From: Eubacterium sp.
GTDB taxonomy: Bacteria > Bacillota > Clostridia > Lachnospirales > Lachnospiraceae
Length of the DNA: 64,000 nucleotides
Reading direction: 5' to 3'
Assembly: GCA_024698585.1 (NCBI GenBank)
Contig: JAILRB010000052.1
Location: 1-64,000 of the forward strand
In this document: positions 16,646-25,462 of the stretch, one piece after another
How the letters are laid out: every line of letters starts with the position of its first letter
How positions within the stretch are numbered: the first letter of the stretch is position 1
Notes under the pieces: model-generated
Told to the model about the DNA's origin: nothing
The model's input: the letters and a program-made list of their open reading frames with translations, nothing else
Databases searched by the model: none
Program-made: the position numbers and the translations under genes

Positions 16646-18757
16646 ATGAAAAAGAAGATTTTTGTTGTTGTATTAATATTGTTTCTTGTGATTGCAGCGG
16701 TGGCAGGAGCTAGCATCTATAACAAGAACCATAAAGAAGAACCTGTTTCTACCCAGAAGCAGTCCTACAAAGGAAAATTACCACAGGTAACAGTGTATTA
16801 TAAGAAGGATGCAGTGGGAAAACTCCTGGGTTATGTCAGTGAGCAACAGATTGCAACCAATCGAAATGATATCATTCCGGTTTCTCCGGAAAGAGTGGTT
16901 CCAATTAGCGTAAAACCGAAGAAAAATGAAATAACAAAAGTCTCCTATGAGATTAAGTCTATGGAAGATGATCGTCTTCTGGACAGTGGTGCGATTGAAA
17001 AAATAATAGCGAAAAAAGGGGTAATTTCCTTTGATTATACCGTGAGCACCATTCTTCAGATGGGGGAAGAATATTCTTTTTGCCTGATTCTGGAGACAAA
17101 GGAATTTGATAAAATTTATTACTATTCCAGAATGATGGTAGTGGACGAGGATTTTATCTCTGCCCAGATGAAATTTGCCAAGGAATTTAGTAATAAAACC
17201 TATAACAGCGTTTCTTCCAAGGATTTGATTGCCTTTATTGAGCCGGATCTGAATCTTGCCAATGATTCGCTGGGACAGACCACGATTCAGTCCAGTTTTG
17301 CAATGTTGACATGGAATTCATTGACTCCGAAAAAAGTAGGGGATACATCCATTAGTGCCAAGGAATTTTGTATTAAGGATACCGGGGAAGCGGGAACCTA
17401 CACCATGAATTACCAGATTAAGTCAGTCAATGCACAGAAGGTGGAAGAAATGTATAATGTGGCAGAAACCATCACGGTTTGGACCTGTGCAGGAAAACAA
17501 TACGTTCTGGCTTATGACAGGGAAGTAAATCAGATTTGGACTGCCGATGAAAACAATATTGGAAATAGCTTTATTGACCTGGGAATTCAGAACACGGATA
17601 AAATCGAGCACGTGGAAAGCCCGAATCGAAATTATCTGTCCTTTGCCATTAATGGTGATGCCTACGTGATGAATGTTACCACGAAGGAAGTGGTTCCAAT
17701 CTATAAATTGAATGCAGAAAATGCTTCCGAACTTTATCGGACCCGGGTTAAGGTTTTAAATGTGACAGATGAAGGAAATGCGAATTTCATTATCTATGGT
17801 TACAGCCCGAGTGAGGAGCATGTGGGAAAAAATGGAATTTCCATTATGCACTTTGATAAGAAAACCAATGAAACCAAGGAAAAAGTCTTTATGGTATGCG
17901 GAGTTTCCGCAGCAATCATGGAGCAGGAACTGCAGGAATTGTTCCACATTGGAGATGGAACGGTGTACCTGAAACTGGGCAAGAATATTTATTATGCAAA
18001 CACCCAGACAAAGGAGACCGGAATTCTGGTTGATAATCTGGAAGACCACAGTTTCGCCATTAATCGTGACGGTTCCATGCTGGTTTACAACACCAGTGGA
18101 AAGGCTTATTCAGACAGTATTACCATTGTGGATCTGAACAATGGTCAGATGAATACTATTGAAGCCGGGGAAGGAAAAGTCATTAAAGTTTGCGGTTATA
18201 CCGGAGAAAATCTGGTTTATGGATTAGCAAATAAAACGGACGCTGAAAAGGGCTATAAATATTTCCCGATGAGCATTGTGAAAATTGTGGATCCGAAGTT
18301 TAATGAAATTAAATCCTATTATCAGGAAAATGTATTTGTTACGGATGTTGAAATCACAGATACAATCATTAATATGAAGCGAGTGAAAAAGGGAAAAGCC
18401 ATTGATGATGACCAGTTGCTGTTTAATTCAGAAGAACAGGTTACTGCAGCGTACCCAAGCTATTGGACTGATGATGTAAAAATGAAAGAAATTGCGATTT
18501 CGTTTGTACAGCATCTGGATGCGAATTTAGAATTAAATGTCAAGAATGATGCAATCGTTCTTTTTGATACCGGTGTGGAAGTGGAAACTTCCATGGAATA
18601 TGACTTGAACAATAAGAGTTATGTTTATGGCTATGGAAAACTGCAAAGTGTGTTTGATAGCCAGGGAATGGCAGAGAAGGCTGCAAGAGCAGTGTATGGT
18701 CTTGTAACCAACGAAAAGGGACAGAAGACCTGGGTGTTTGAAGAACATTACGAGTAA
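16646..18757 (+). CDS. Membrane-anchored extracellular protein, function unknown
   Basis: 703 residues. A single hydrophobic segment (about 4-25) with no Cys lipobox and no clear cleavage motif suggests an N-terminal anchor. The exposed part has an N-terminal beta-rich region (about 45-170). A long region with WD/YVTN-like blades follows: a hydrophobic strand, a turn, then VVDLN-type motifs (for example YLSFAINGDAYVMNV about 330 and SFAINRDGSMLVYN about 470), so a beta-propeller is likely from about 260 to 560. I do not recognise the family. It starts 49 bases after glgB behind a weak terminator and ends 36 bases before the YhaO-like gene, so it may be co-transcribed with either. GAAGG (16633-16637) precedes ATG 16646. 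Confidence 0.8.
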   Translation: MKKKIFVVVLILFLVIAAVAGASIYNKNHKEEPVSTQKQSYKGKLPQVTVYYKKDAVGKLLGYVSEQQIATNRNDIIPVSPERVVPISVKPKKNEITKVSYEIKSMEDDRLLDSGAIEKIIAKKGVISFDYTVSTILQMGEEYSFCLILETKEFDKIYYYSRMMVVDEDFISAQMKFAKEFSNKTYNSVSSKDLIAFIEPDLNLANDSLGQTTIQSSFAMLTWNSLTPKKVGDTSISAKEFCIKDTGEAGTYTMNYQIKSVNAQKVEEMYNVAETITVWTCAGKQYVLAYDREVNQIWTADENNIGNSFIDLGIQNTDKIEHVESPNRNYLSFAINGDAYVMNVTTKEVVPIYKLNAENASELYRTRVKVLNVTDEGNANFIIYGYSPSEEHVGKNGISIMHFDKKTNETKEKVFMVCGVSAAIMEQELQELFHIGDGTVYLKLGKNIYYANTQTKETGILVDNLEDHSFAINRDGSMLVYNTSGKAYSDSITIVDLNNGQMNTIEAGEGKVIKVCGYTGENLVYGLANKTDAEKGYKYFPMSIVKIVDPKFNEIKSYYQENVFVTDVEITDTIINMKRVKKGKAIDDDQLLFNSEEQVTAAYPSYWTDDVKMKEIAISFVQHLDANLELNVKNDAIVLFDTGVEVETSMEYDLNNKSYVYGYGKLQSVFDSQGMAEKAARAVYGLVTNEKGQKTWVFEEHYE

Positions 18758-18793
18758 CAGGAATGGAATGAGGGCCGATACAAAGGAGGGACT

Positions 18794-19858
18794 ATGAGAT
18801 TTATTCATACAGGTGACATCCATCTGGGAGCAACCCCGGAAAGCAAGAGAGAATGGGGAAAAAACCGTGGAGATGAGATTTGGAATACATTCGAAAGACT
18901 CATCCGGGAAATTAAAATAAATCCGGTAGATTTACTGATTATTTCAGGAGATTTATTTCATAGACAGCCACTGCTGAGAGAGTTAAAGGAAGTCGATTAT
19001 TTATTTTCGACAATTCCGGAAACCACTGTGGTTCTTTGTGCGGGAAATCATGATGCGATCAAGAAAGGCTCCTTTTACAAAGATTTCAAATGGAGTAACA
19101 ATGTTTTGTTCCTGGCGGATAAAAACATCCAGAAGGTGGATATCCCGAAACTCAACTTATGTGTTTATGGATTAAGTTATCATGAAAATGAAATTACAGA
19201 TGCACTGTATGATCATATTATTGTAGATGAGACGGAAAAAATAAATCTTTTGGTTGCTCATGGCGGCGATGAAAAGCACATTCCGATTAACCGAAGAAAA
19301 GTAGCCATGTCCGGTTTTGATTATGTGGCAATGGGACACATTCATATTCCGGATATCGATGAGAAAAATAAAATGGCTTATTGTGGAAGCCTGGAGCCGA
19401 TTGACTGTGGCGACGTGGGAGAACGGGGCTACATCAGCGGTATTCTGGAAAAGGGACATTTGGATTTGGAATTTATCCCTTTTGCAAAACGAAATTATAT
19501 GGAACTCACCTATACGGTGAATACGAAAATTACCAATATGGAACTTCGCCACCGTCTGCAAGATGCTATTGCAGAAAAAGGTCAGGACAATATGTATATG
19601 GTGATTCTGGATGGATATAGAAATCCGGACTTTGAAATATATCCGTCGGACATAGAGGCGTTGGGAAATATTGTAAGCGTGCAGGATATTACCGTTCCGG
19701 ATTTTGACTTTGAAGAGTTATACGAGGAAAACAAAGACAATATTCTTGGAATGTTTATCAAGAAATATCTGGACAAAGGAGAACGTACTCCGATGGAACA
19801 GAAGACGCTTTACTACGGAACAAAAGCATTGATGGATGCAATGGAGGACAAGTTATGA
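18794..19858 (+). CDS. Metallophosphoesterase, YhaO/SbcD-like DNA repair nuclease subunit
   Basis: 354 residues. Calcineurin-type metal motifs are in order: IHTGDIHLG (about 4-12), LIISGDLFHR (about 49-58), LCAGNHDA (about 79-86) and YVAMGHIHIP (about 177-186). This is the Mre11/SbcD nuclease core; the shorter C-terminal capping domain matches YhaO. The partner ATPase gene follows with a 4-base ATGA overlap, which supports a two-protein complex acting on DNA ends. AAAGGAGG (18782-18789) fixes the start. Confidence 0.93.
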   Translation: MRFIHTGDIHLGATPESKREWGKNRGDEIWNTFERLIREIKINPVDLLIISGDLFHRQPLLRELKEVDYLFSTIPETTVVLCAGNHDAIKKGSFYKDFKWSNNVLFLADKNIQKVDIPKLNLCVYGLSYHENEITDALYDHIIVDETEKINLLVAHGGDEKHIPINRRKVAMSGFDYVAMGHIHIPDIDEKNKMAYCGSLEPIDCGDVGERGYISGILEKGHLDLEFIPFAKRNYMELTYTVNTKITNMELRHRLQDAIAEKGQDNMYMVILDGYRNPDFEIYPSDIEALGNIVSVQDITVPDFDFEELYEENKDNILGMFIKKYLDKGERTPMEQKTLYYGTKALMDAMEDKL

Positions 19859-21756
19859 TTATTAAGGATATGAATTTGATTAATTTCGGAAAATTTAATC
19901 ATCAATCTGTATCTTTAAAGCCAGGATTAAATATTATCTATGGTGAAAATGAAGCGGGAAAAACTACATTACATACTTTTATCAGAGCAATGCTTTTTGG
20001 AATCGAACGACAAAGAGGGAAAGCCAGTGTCAACGACTTATATGTAAAGTATGAACCATGGGACAATCCAGCAAACTATCAGGGAAACATGCGAATGGAA
20101 GCCGATGGAGTAACCTACCGGATTGAGCGGAATTTCAATAAGGAACATCGTCTTTTCCAGGTCATTAATGAAGATACCGGAAAGATTCTTACGGAAGATG
20201 AGATTGACCAGTTATTTGCCGGGCTGGATGAAAAATGCTATTACAACACAATCAGTATCAGCCAGTTAGGAAGTAGCACTGATAAGGAGCTGGAAGGAAT
20301 TCTGAAGAATTATGCGGCAAATATTGGATCCACAAAGTCCATGGAAATTGACATTAAGAAGGCATTTGCGGATTTAGACAATCAAAAGAAAAAAATTAAT
20401 GCAGAATATAAAATCAGTGAAGAAGACATTATTCGAAAATCGATCTTCAATGCACAGGAACAGCTGGAAGTTTCCGAGGCAGAGCAGCAGGGGATTGTTG
20501 CTGAAATTGAAGGAAAGCAAAGTGAATTAAAGGATGTGGAAGTCAGGGAAAAGGAACTTTCCGCAAAAGATGCAAAGCGTTTAGAGGAATTAGCAAAACA
20601 AAACGAGCGTAAAGAAAACCTTTATCAGGAAGTGATTAGCCTGACGGCCGATTTGGAAAAGAATTCAGCGACTCTCGTGAAAGTTCGAGAGCACGAAGAA
20701 GAATTAAAGGCACAGTTGCAGAATCGTGGCATTGATTCCCGTCAGACGATGGAAAAGGTCAATGACAAGGTGATGAACAGTACAAATATTCCGATTGCCT
20801 TCTTGATTATGATGATGGCAGCTATCGGTGTTGGAATTGGCTTACTTTTTGGAAATTCCTACCGACTGTATAATCCGGCGGTATGGTTTAAACCGATGAT
20901 TTGTTTTGTCGCAGCCTTTTTCTTCCTTGTACTTGCAATTTTCAAATATGTAGTTAACAGAAGACAGAAAGAAGAAAAACTTCTTGTAATCAAGGAATTA
21001 CGCCAGACTCTGGAACGATTGGAAGCGGCGAAACACGAAGAAGTCTATACAGAACGTCAGGTGGAACGAAAGAAAGAAAATCTGGAAAGCGTCCAGAACA
21101 TGATTCGTATTGAAGAACAGAAGGAATTCGGCTTGGAAGACTACAGCGAAGACCTGAAAAAACTCAATGAAGAAAAGCGAAAGGTTCAGGAAGCAATTTC
21201 AAAATCCCAGTGGGTTTTGGAACAGAAAAAAGAACGTGATATCGAAACCGAAAAGCGAATTGAAGAATTGAAGCATCGGGAAGAAAATATCCAGAAAGCA
21301 AAAATGGAGATTCAGGCGCTCCAGACTGCAAAAGAAGAAATCGAAGAAATTGCCAACGAGATTCGAAACAGCTTCGGAAGAAAGCTGAACGAAAAAGCTT
21401 CAGAATACATGGGACACATTACAAACGGAAAATACGATCAGTTATCCATTGATGAAAAACTGAACATCTCCGTACAGGGAAAGAATCATTTGATTTCTTC
21501 AAGTCGTCTCAGTAAGGGAACCGTAGAGCAGATCTATATGTCTCTTCGTCTGGCAGCAACAGATATCATTTTTGAAACGGACAAAAAGCCGATTCTTCTG
21601 GATGATGCCTTTGCAATGTATGACAATAAACGAATGGGAAATACCCTTCGCTATATGTCAGAGCAAATGGAGCAGGTAATTGTTTTCTCCTGTCATACAA
21701 GAGAAAAATTACTGGCAGATAAGCTGGGGCTGAATTACAACTTTATCAGACTGTAA
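19855..21756 (+). CDS. YhaN/SbcC-like SMC-family ATPase with two membrane segments
   Basis: 633 residues, short for the family (SbcC or YhaN proteins are often 900 or more). The N-terminal ATPase half has NIIYGENEAGKTTLHTF (Walker A about 28-36). Long charged coiled coils (about 180-290 and 365-510) flank two hydrophobic helices (about 312-332 and 347-364). The C-terminal half has SRLSKGTVEQIYMSLRLA (signature, about 545-562) and ILLDDAFAMYD (Walker B, about 581-591). Where SbcC/Rad50 carries a CXXC zinc hook at the coil apex, this protein has the membrane pair, as in YhaN-type proteins. The complex would therefore sit at the membrane. It is translationally coupled to the YhaO-like gene. Confidence 0.9.
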   Translation: MIIKDMNLINFGKFNHQSVSLKPGLNIIYGENEAGKTTLHTFIRAMLFGIERQRGKASVNDLYVKYEPWDNPANYQGNMRMEADGVTYRIERNFNKEHRLFQVINEDTGKILTEDEIDQLFAGLDEKCYYNTISISQLGSSTDKELEGILKNYAANIGSTKSMEIDIKKAFADLDNQKKKINAEYKISEEDIIRKSIFNAQEQLEVSEAEQQGIVAEIEGKQSELKDVEVREKELSAKDAKRLEELAKQNERKENLYQEVISLTADLEKNSATLVKVREHEEELKAQLQNRGIDSRQTMEKVNDKVMNSTNIPIAFLIMMMAAIGVGIGLLFGNSYRLYNPAVWFKPMICFVAAFFFLVLAIFKYVVNRRQKEEKLLVIKELRQTLERLEAAKHEEVYTERQVERKKENLESVQNMIRIEEQKEFGLEDYSEDLKKLNEEKRKVQEAISKSQWVLEQKKERDIETEKRIEELKHREENIQKAKMEIQALQTAKEEIEEIANEIRNSFGRKLNEKASEYMGHITNGKYDQLSIDEKLNISVQGKNHLISSSRLSKGTVEQIYMSLRLAATDIIFETDKKPILLDDAFAMYDNKRMGNTLRYMSEQMEQVIVFSCHTREKLLADKLGLNYNFIRL

Positions 21757-21789
21757 AAAAGTCACGTTACTAATCCCTGCAAAATAGAA

Positions 21790-21824
21790 AAGGGCTGAAT
21801 GGCATTTTTTGCCGTTCAGCCCTT
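21790..21824. terminator. Convergent terminator between yhaN-like gene and prs
   Basis: AAGGGCTGAATGGC (21790-21803) pairs with GCCGTTCAGCCCTT (21811-21824) with one wobble pair. On the minus strand a T-rich tail (TTTCTATTTT) follows, so it ends the prs operon. On the plus strand the tail is poor. Confidence 0.8.
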
Positions 21825-21841
21825 GCTAATAACTATTTCTA

Positions 21842-23017
21842 TTATTTCTGTCCTTCCGTGTATTTTGTTACACGTTTCTTAATCTTTTCGTATGGATTTA
21901 ATAAATCGCTGATAGAACTATCATGATTTAATTTATCAATGAATAATGCTGTGTACTTAGCAACATCTACGTTGATGTACCATTCTCTTTCTAATAATTC
22001 AGGAGTCTGGTATACACAGTTTGTGGTCATAACCTTGCTGATTAATCCCTGTTCGTAAGCTTCGTCAAATTTCTCTAAACCATTTGTGAAGAGACCGAAA
22101 GTAGAAGCGACGAAGACTCTGTTTGCCTTTCGCATCTTTAACTGTTTTGCAACGTCTAACATACTGTCACCGGAAGAAATCATGTCATCAACGATGATAA
22201 CGTCTTTTCCTTCGACGGATTCACCAAGATATTCATGAGCAACGATTGGGTTTCTACCATCAACAATTGTTGTATAGTCACGTCTCTTATAGAACATTCC
22301 CATGTTTACGCCTAAAACGTTTGCATAGTAAACAACACGTCCCATGGCGCCTTCGTCCGGACTGATCATCATTAAGTGATCTGCATCTATTTTAAGGTCA
22401 TCAACATTTTTAAGAAGGTTTTTGATAAACTGATATGTTGGCATAATTGATTCAAAACCACTAACAGGAATTGCATTGTTAACACGTGGGTCGTGTGCAT
22501 CGAAAGTTAAGATGTTATCTACCCCCATGTTTACTAATTCCTGAAGCATTACTGCACAGTCCATAGATTCTCTTGCAGTACGTCTGTGCTGTCTGCTTTC
22601 GTAAAGGAAAGGCATGATGACAGTAATTCTGTGTGCCTTACCGGCAGCTGCAGCAATAACTCTTTTGATATCTGCGTAGTGATCGTCCGGAGACATGTGA
22701 TTCTTATGACCGCATACGGTATATTCAATGCTGTAGTTTGTAACATCATCAATAATGTAAAGGTCACAACCTCTGACAGAATCTTTTAAGGTACATTTTG
22801 CTTCCCCGGTACCAAAACGTGGAGTGCTTACATCTAAAAGGTAAGAATCCTTAACATAACCCTGATAAGTGATTGGGGATTCCTTGGATTCCAGGCGTTC
22901 CTTTCTCCAGTCACTGATATATGCATCAACGGTATCGCATAACTGCTTGCTTCCGGATAATGCAACGATGGCTAATGGTCCTACTGGGATTGATTCAACA
23001 TACTTTTGGTTTATCAT
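21842..23017 (-). CDS. prs: Ribose-phosphate pyrophosphokinase
   Basis: 391 residues, longer than the 310-320 typical of class I enzymes because of an N-terminal extension and insertions. This long form is known in Clostridia. It makes PRPP from ribose 5-phosphate and ATP in the cytoplasm for nucleotide, His and Trp synthesis. Visible motifs are MPFLYESRQHRR (about 131-142, ATP site), LTFDAHDP (about 166-173), SPDEGAMGR (about 221-229) and DVIIVDDMISSGDS (about 275-288), the PRPP-binding loop. TTTCCTCC at 23025-23032 reads GGAGGAAA on the coding strand. It is the last gene of the minus-strand operon after the dnaI-like gene (26-base gap). Confidence 0.96.
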   Translation of the reverse strand: MINQKYVESIPVGPLAIVALSGSKQLCDTVDAYISDWRKERLESKESPITYQGYVKDSYLLDVSTPRFGTGEAKCTLKDSVRGCDLYIIDDVTNYSIEYTVCGHKNHMSPDDHYADIKRVIAAAAGKAHRITVIMPFLYESRQHRRTARESMDCAVMLQELVNMGVDNILTFDAHDPRVNNAIPVSGFESIMPTYQFIKNLLKNVDDLKIDADHLMMISPDEGAMGRVVYYANVLGVNMGMFYKRRDYTTIVDGRNPIVAHEYLGESVEGKDVIIVDDMISSGDSMLDVAKQLKMRKANRVFVASTFGLFTNGLEKFDEAYEQGLISKVMTTNCVYQTPELLEREWYINVDVAKYTALFIDKLNHDSSISDLLNPYEKIKKRVTKYTEGQK

Positions 23018-23043
23018 TTTGAAATTTCCTCCATTGTAAATGT

Positions 23044-24036
23044 TTAAACTGTATAGTTCTTTTTTATTCTTATATCATCACCAAAAATCTTCAGTGGCGT
23101 ATAATTTCCAGCAGCTCTGGAAAAAATACGTTCCTCATACCGTTCCTGCAATTGCTGCAGAGAAAGGTTCGTAGAAATAATTGTAGATTTTTGATGTGTA
23201 AGACGTTCGTTAAGACAATCAAACAGGGAAGAATCCGTAAAGGAATTCGTCATTTCTGTTCCAAGATCGTCAATGATTAAAAGGTCACAGTGAATTAATT
23301 CATCCATGCTGATTTGCGAATAAACAGAATTGTTATCTCTTCGGAATGAATAATCAGCCATTAAATCAAATAACTGAACCGCAGACAAGTAAATCACGGA
23401 ATAAGATTTTTCAATTAATTCCTTTGCAATGCAGTTAATCAAAAAGGTCTTTCCTGTACCTGCCCTGCCATAGAATAGCAGATTATCAAAGGTTTTGTCA
23501 AAGTGATTAATAAAATAATGACAATGATCCATCACTGTTTCTATATTTTCGGCAGCGGAAATGCTGGTAGTTTCGTCGATATAATCCTCTGAATATAAGG
23601 AATAATCAAAGGTGTCAAAGTTTTCCCGGTCAAGAATTTCCTGTAATTCAGAACGGGAATATAAAAGTTTAATGATTTCGTCTTTCAGACAATGACAAGG
23701 CTTCTGGTTTACATAACCTGTATCCTTACAATCCGGACAGGTAAAAATCTCGTCCAGATAATCAGCAGGAAAATGATTTGCCAGAAGAAGTGCTTTTTTT
23801 CGCTCTGAAATCACAGCGATGTCTTCTCGCAGGCTGTCCTTAAAGGTGTTATCTCCCTGTAAAGCGGATTTTGTGGCACGGAGTGCCAGCCCGGAAATCT
23901 CCTGATCTAATTCAGCCATTTCCGGAATCAAGGTGTAAACTTCCTGAATCCGTTTTTCCATTTTCAATTTATTGGTAATGCGACGATCGTTATAGCGGTT
24001 TGCAATAACGTCGGCCTGATCTCTGGTAATTGCCAT
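23044..24036 (-). CDS. DnaI/DnaC-like helicase loader ATPase
   Basis: 330 residues. A cysteine cluster, CPDCKDTGYVNQKPCHC (about 98-114), resembles the zinc-binding N-terminal region of Clostridial DnaI-like loaders. The AAA+ core has FYGRAGTGKTFLINCIA (Walker A about 194-202), LLIIDDLGTE (Walker B about 253-262) and SRAAGNYTPLKIFGDDIR (arginine finger region near 310). It would load the replicative helicase at origins or forks. It lies 20 bases downstream of the DnaD-domain gene, the usual primosome pairing. Confidence 0.92.
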   Translation of the reverse strand: MAITRDQADVIANRYNDRRITNKLKMEKRIQEVYTLIPEMAELDQEISGLALRATKSALQGDNTFKDSLREDIAVISERKKALLLANHFPADYLDEIFTCPDCKDTGYVNQKPCHCLKDEIIKLLYSRSELQEILDRENFDTFDYSLYSEDYIDETTSISAAENIETVMDHCHYFINHFDKTFDNLLFYGRAGTGKTFLINCIAKELIEKSYSVIYLSAVQLFDLMADYSFRRDNNSVYSQISMDELIHCDLLIIDDLGTEMTNSFTDSSLFDCLNERLTHQKSTIISTNLSLQQLQERYEERIFSRAAGNYTPLKIFGDDIRIKKNYTV

Positions 24037-24056
24037 AAATTCTCCTAAAAAGCAGA

Positions 24057-25172
24057 TTATTCCGCATCACTTTTCTTGGATGACTTTAATTTTTTATCTC
24101 TGCTGGAAAGTAATTTTTTCTCTAAATCGTTATAATCGTAATGTCGCTGTTCAAAGGACTTTGCACGCTTCGGGCGTGAAACAGTTACCTTAGGTCTTAC
24201 AGATTGCTTAAAATCCTCAGAATGGGCCTTGTCCAATGCTTCAATGGCTTCTAAGGAGAAGGCTTTGTTCTGGAACCAGTTGGTAAGAGTCTTGTCCGTG
24301 TATGGAAAACTTCCGGTATGGATGTGTTCCATGGTACGATTACAAGCTTCTATAATAATATCGTCAGAAAAACCGTACTCATTCGTCCATTTTGAAACAT
24401 AGGAAATGTCCTTCTTAATCGGTGTTTTTGCGTCTAAGCCAAATATCTTATAAATGCTCTGGAAGATGGCACGACGAAGCAGTTCATCGTTTTTCGCATC
24501 GGTGGAATTATCGATGCCGCGACGGGCATATTCCACAGCCTGCTTTTCAATGGCACGTAGCGTTTTGTTTCCCATGGAAATACAAGTTTCCATAATGTAT
24601 TCAATAAAGTCCACGCTGAATTTCAAACCATCTAACATATAGATAATGGAATTTACGTCCGAAGAGGTTAATGTTTTTCCTAAATAAGTCTGGGCAAGGA
24701 AGGTCAAATGCTGAAGTTCCTCATTGCCTGAGAACTGACGAATTTCTGCAGCGGTATATTTCTTCTTGGAAGGAATAATGATTCCGGAACTTTCCGGAAC
24801 GGCTGCGGAAAAACTTTCCCCAGATGCTTTTGCTAAAACCGGGGTCTCCACAACGACCTCAGTTTTTTTCACCGGCTCAAACTTAATTCCGGAGATTTCC
24901 TTCTTACTATTAAAGGACAGAGAAAGGAGTCCCTGATCTGACCAGTAATTCAGTGCTCGTACAACATCGGAATCCAGAAGCTGGAACTGATCTGCAATGT
25001 GCTCTGTAGAAAAATCTGCAGGGATTGCAGTAGTACTGTGCACCAGGCGTAATAAATGAAGGTAAATCTTAACAAATTCCCCATTCGCAGTTGGCATATA
25101 TTCATCTATAAAAATATTTGAAACAGATGTGAAGTCTGAGAAGACTCCTCTGTCTAAAACCAATTTACACAT
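24057..25172 (-). CDS. DnaD-domain primosome protein
   Basis: 371 residues. The N-terminal winged-helix part (VSNIFIDEYMPTANGEF, about 18-34, to ALNYWSDQGLLSL, about 94-106) and two DnaD/DnaB_2-type helical domains (about 150-215 and 240-315, with TDKTLTNWF near the end) match replication-initiation DnaD-like proteins. The C-terminus is basic and contains RHYDYNDLEKKLLS. It helps remodel the origin and recruit the loader encoded next to it. The ribosome site is weak (AGAGTAGAG). The promoter lies at 25216-25243. Confidence 0.9.
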   Translation of the reverse strand: MCKLVLDRGVFSDFTSVSNIFIDEYMPTANGEFVKIYLHLLRLVHSTTAIPADFSTEHIADQFQLLDSDVVRALNYWSDQGLLSLSFNSKKEISGIKFEPVKKTEVVVETPVLAKASGESFSAAVPESSGIIIPSKKKYTAAEIRQFSGNEELQHLTFLAQTYLGKTLTSSDVNSIIYMLDGLKFSVDFIEYIMETCISMGNKTLRAIEKQAVEYARRGIDNSTDAKNDELLRRAIFQSIYKIFGLDAKTPIKKDISYVSKWTNEYGFSDDIIIEACNRTMEHIHTGSFPYTDKTLTNWFQNKAFSLEAIEALDKAHSEDFKQSVRPKVTVSRPKRAKSFEQRHYDYNDLEKKLLSSRDKKLKSSKKSDAE

Positions 25173-25215
25173 TTTGCTCTACTCTCTATTCGTTAGTCTT
25201 GTCTTTCCTTAAAAG

Positions 25216-25243
25216 AGTATAGCAAAAAAAATGGAAAAATCAA
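25216..25243 (-). promoter_or_regulatory. Promoter of the dnaD-dnaI-prs operon
   Basis: On the minus strand TTGATT (25243-25238) and TATACT (25221-25216) are spaced by 16 bases, with a TGC before the -10 (extended form). The upstream half is almost identical to the murC promoter. Confidence 0.75.
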
Positions 25244-25270
25244 CATCACAAATTGGCTGAAAAGCCCATT

Positions 25271-25291
25271 ATTAAAGGGTTTCAAAGGGGT
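25271..25291. other. Shared motif block upstream of the dnaD promoter
   Basis: AAACCCTTTAAT (minus strand, 25282-25271) is followed on the plus strand by TCAAAGGGGT (25282-25291). The same two elements occur, differently arranged, at the glgC promoter (27068-27091), and a variant occurs at 26897-26909 in the murC leader. It may be a common regulator site. Confidence 0.35.
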
Positions 25292-25400
25292 GTTAATAAT
25301 GTTAATAGTGATGATAACAAAATAAAATAATTTGTCGAAAACTGTCGCTTTCCCCATTGTAAAAGGACTCGGACAGGTTTCTGAATCGTGAAGTTATGTA

Positions 25401-25450
25401 AACAAAAATCCACAAATCTTTGTTAATAAAATTCAGCAAAAATTTGTGGA
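25401..25450 (-). terminator. Terminator of murC
   Basis: TCCACAAAT (25409-25417) pairs with ATTTGTGGA (25442-25450), with TTTG/CAAA stacked inside. On the minus strand the hairpin is followed by TTTTTGTTT. Confidence 0.75.
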
Positions 25451-25462
25451 AATGTTAATAGA

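Noticed and set aside
25401-25460. Possible DnaA boxes near the dnaD operon
   Set aside because: AAATCCACA matches the box TTATCCACA at only seven of nine positions and belongs to the murC terminator stem; there is no cluster of boxes.
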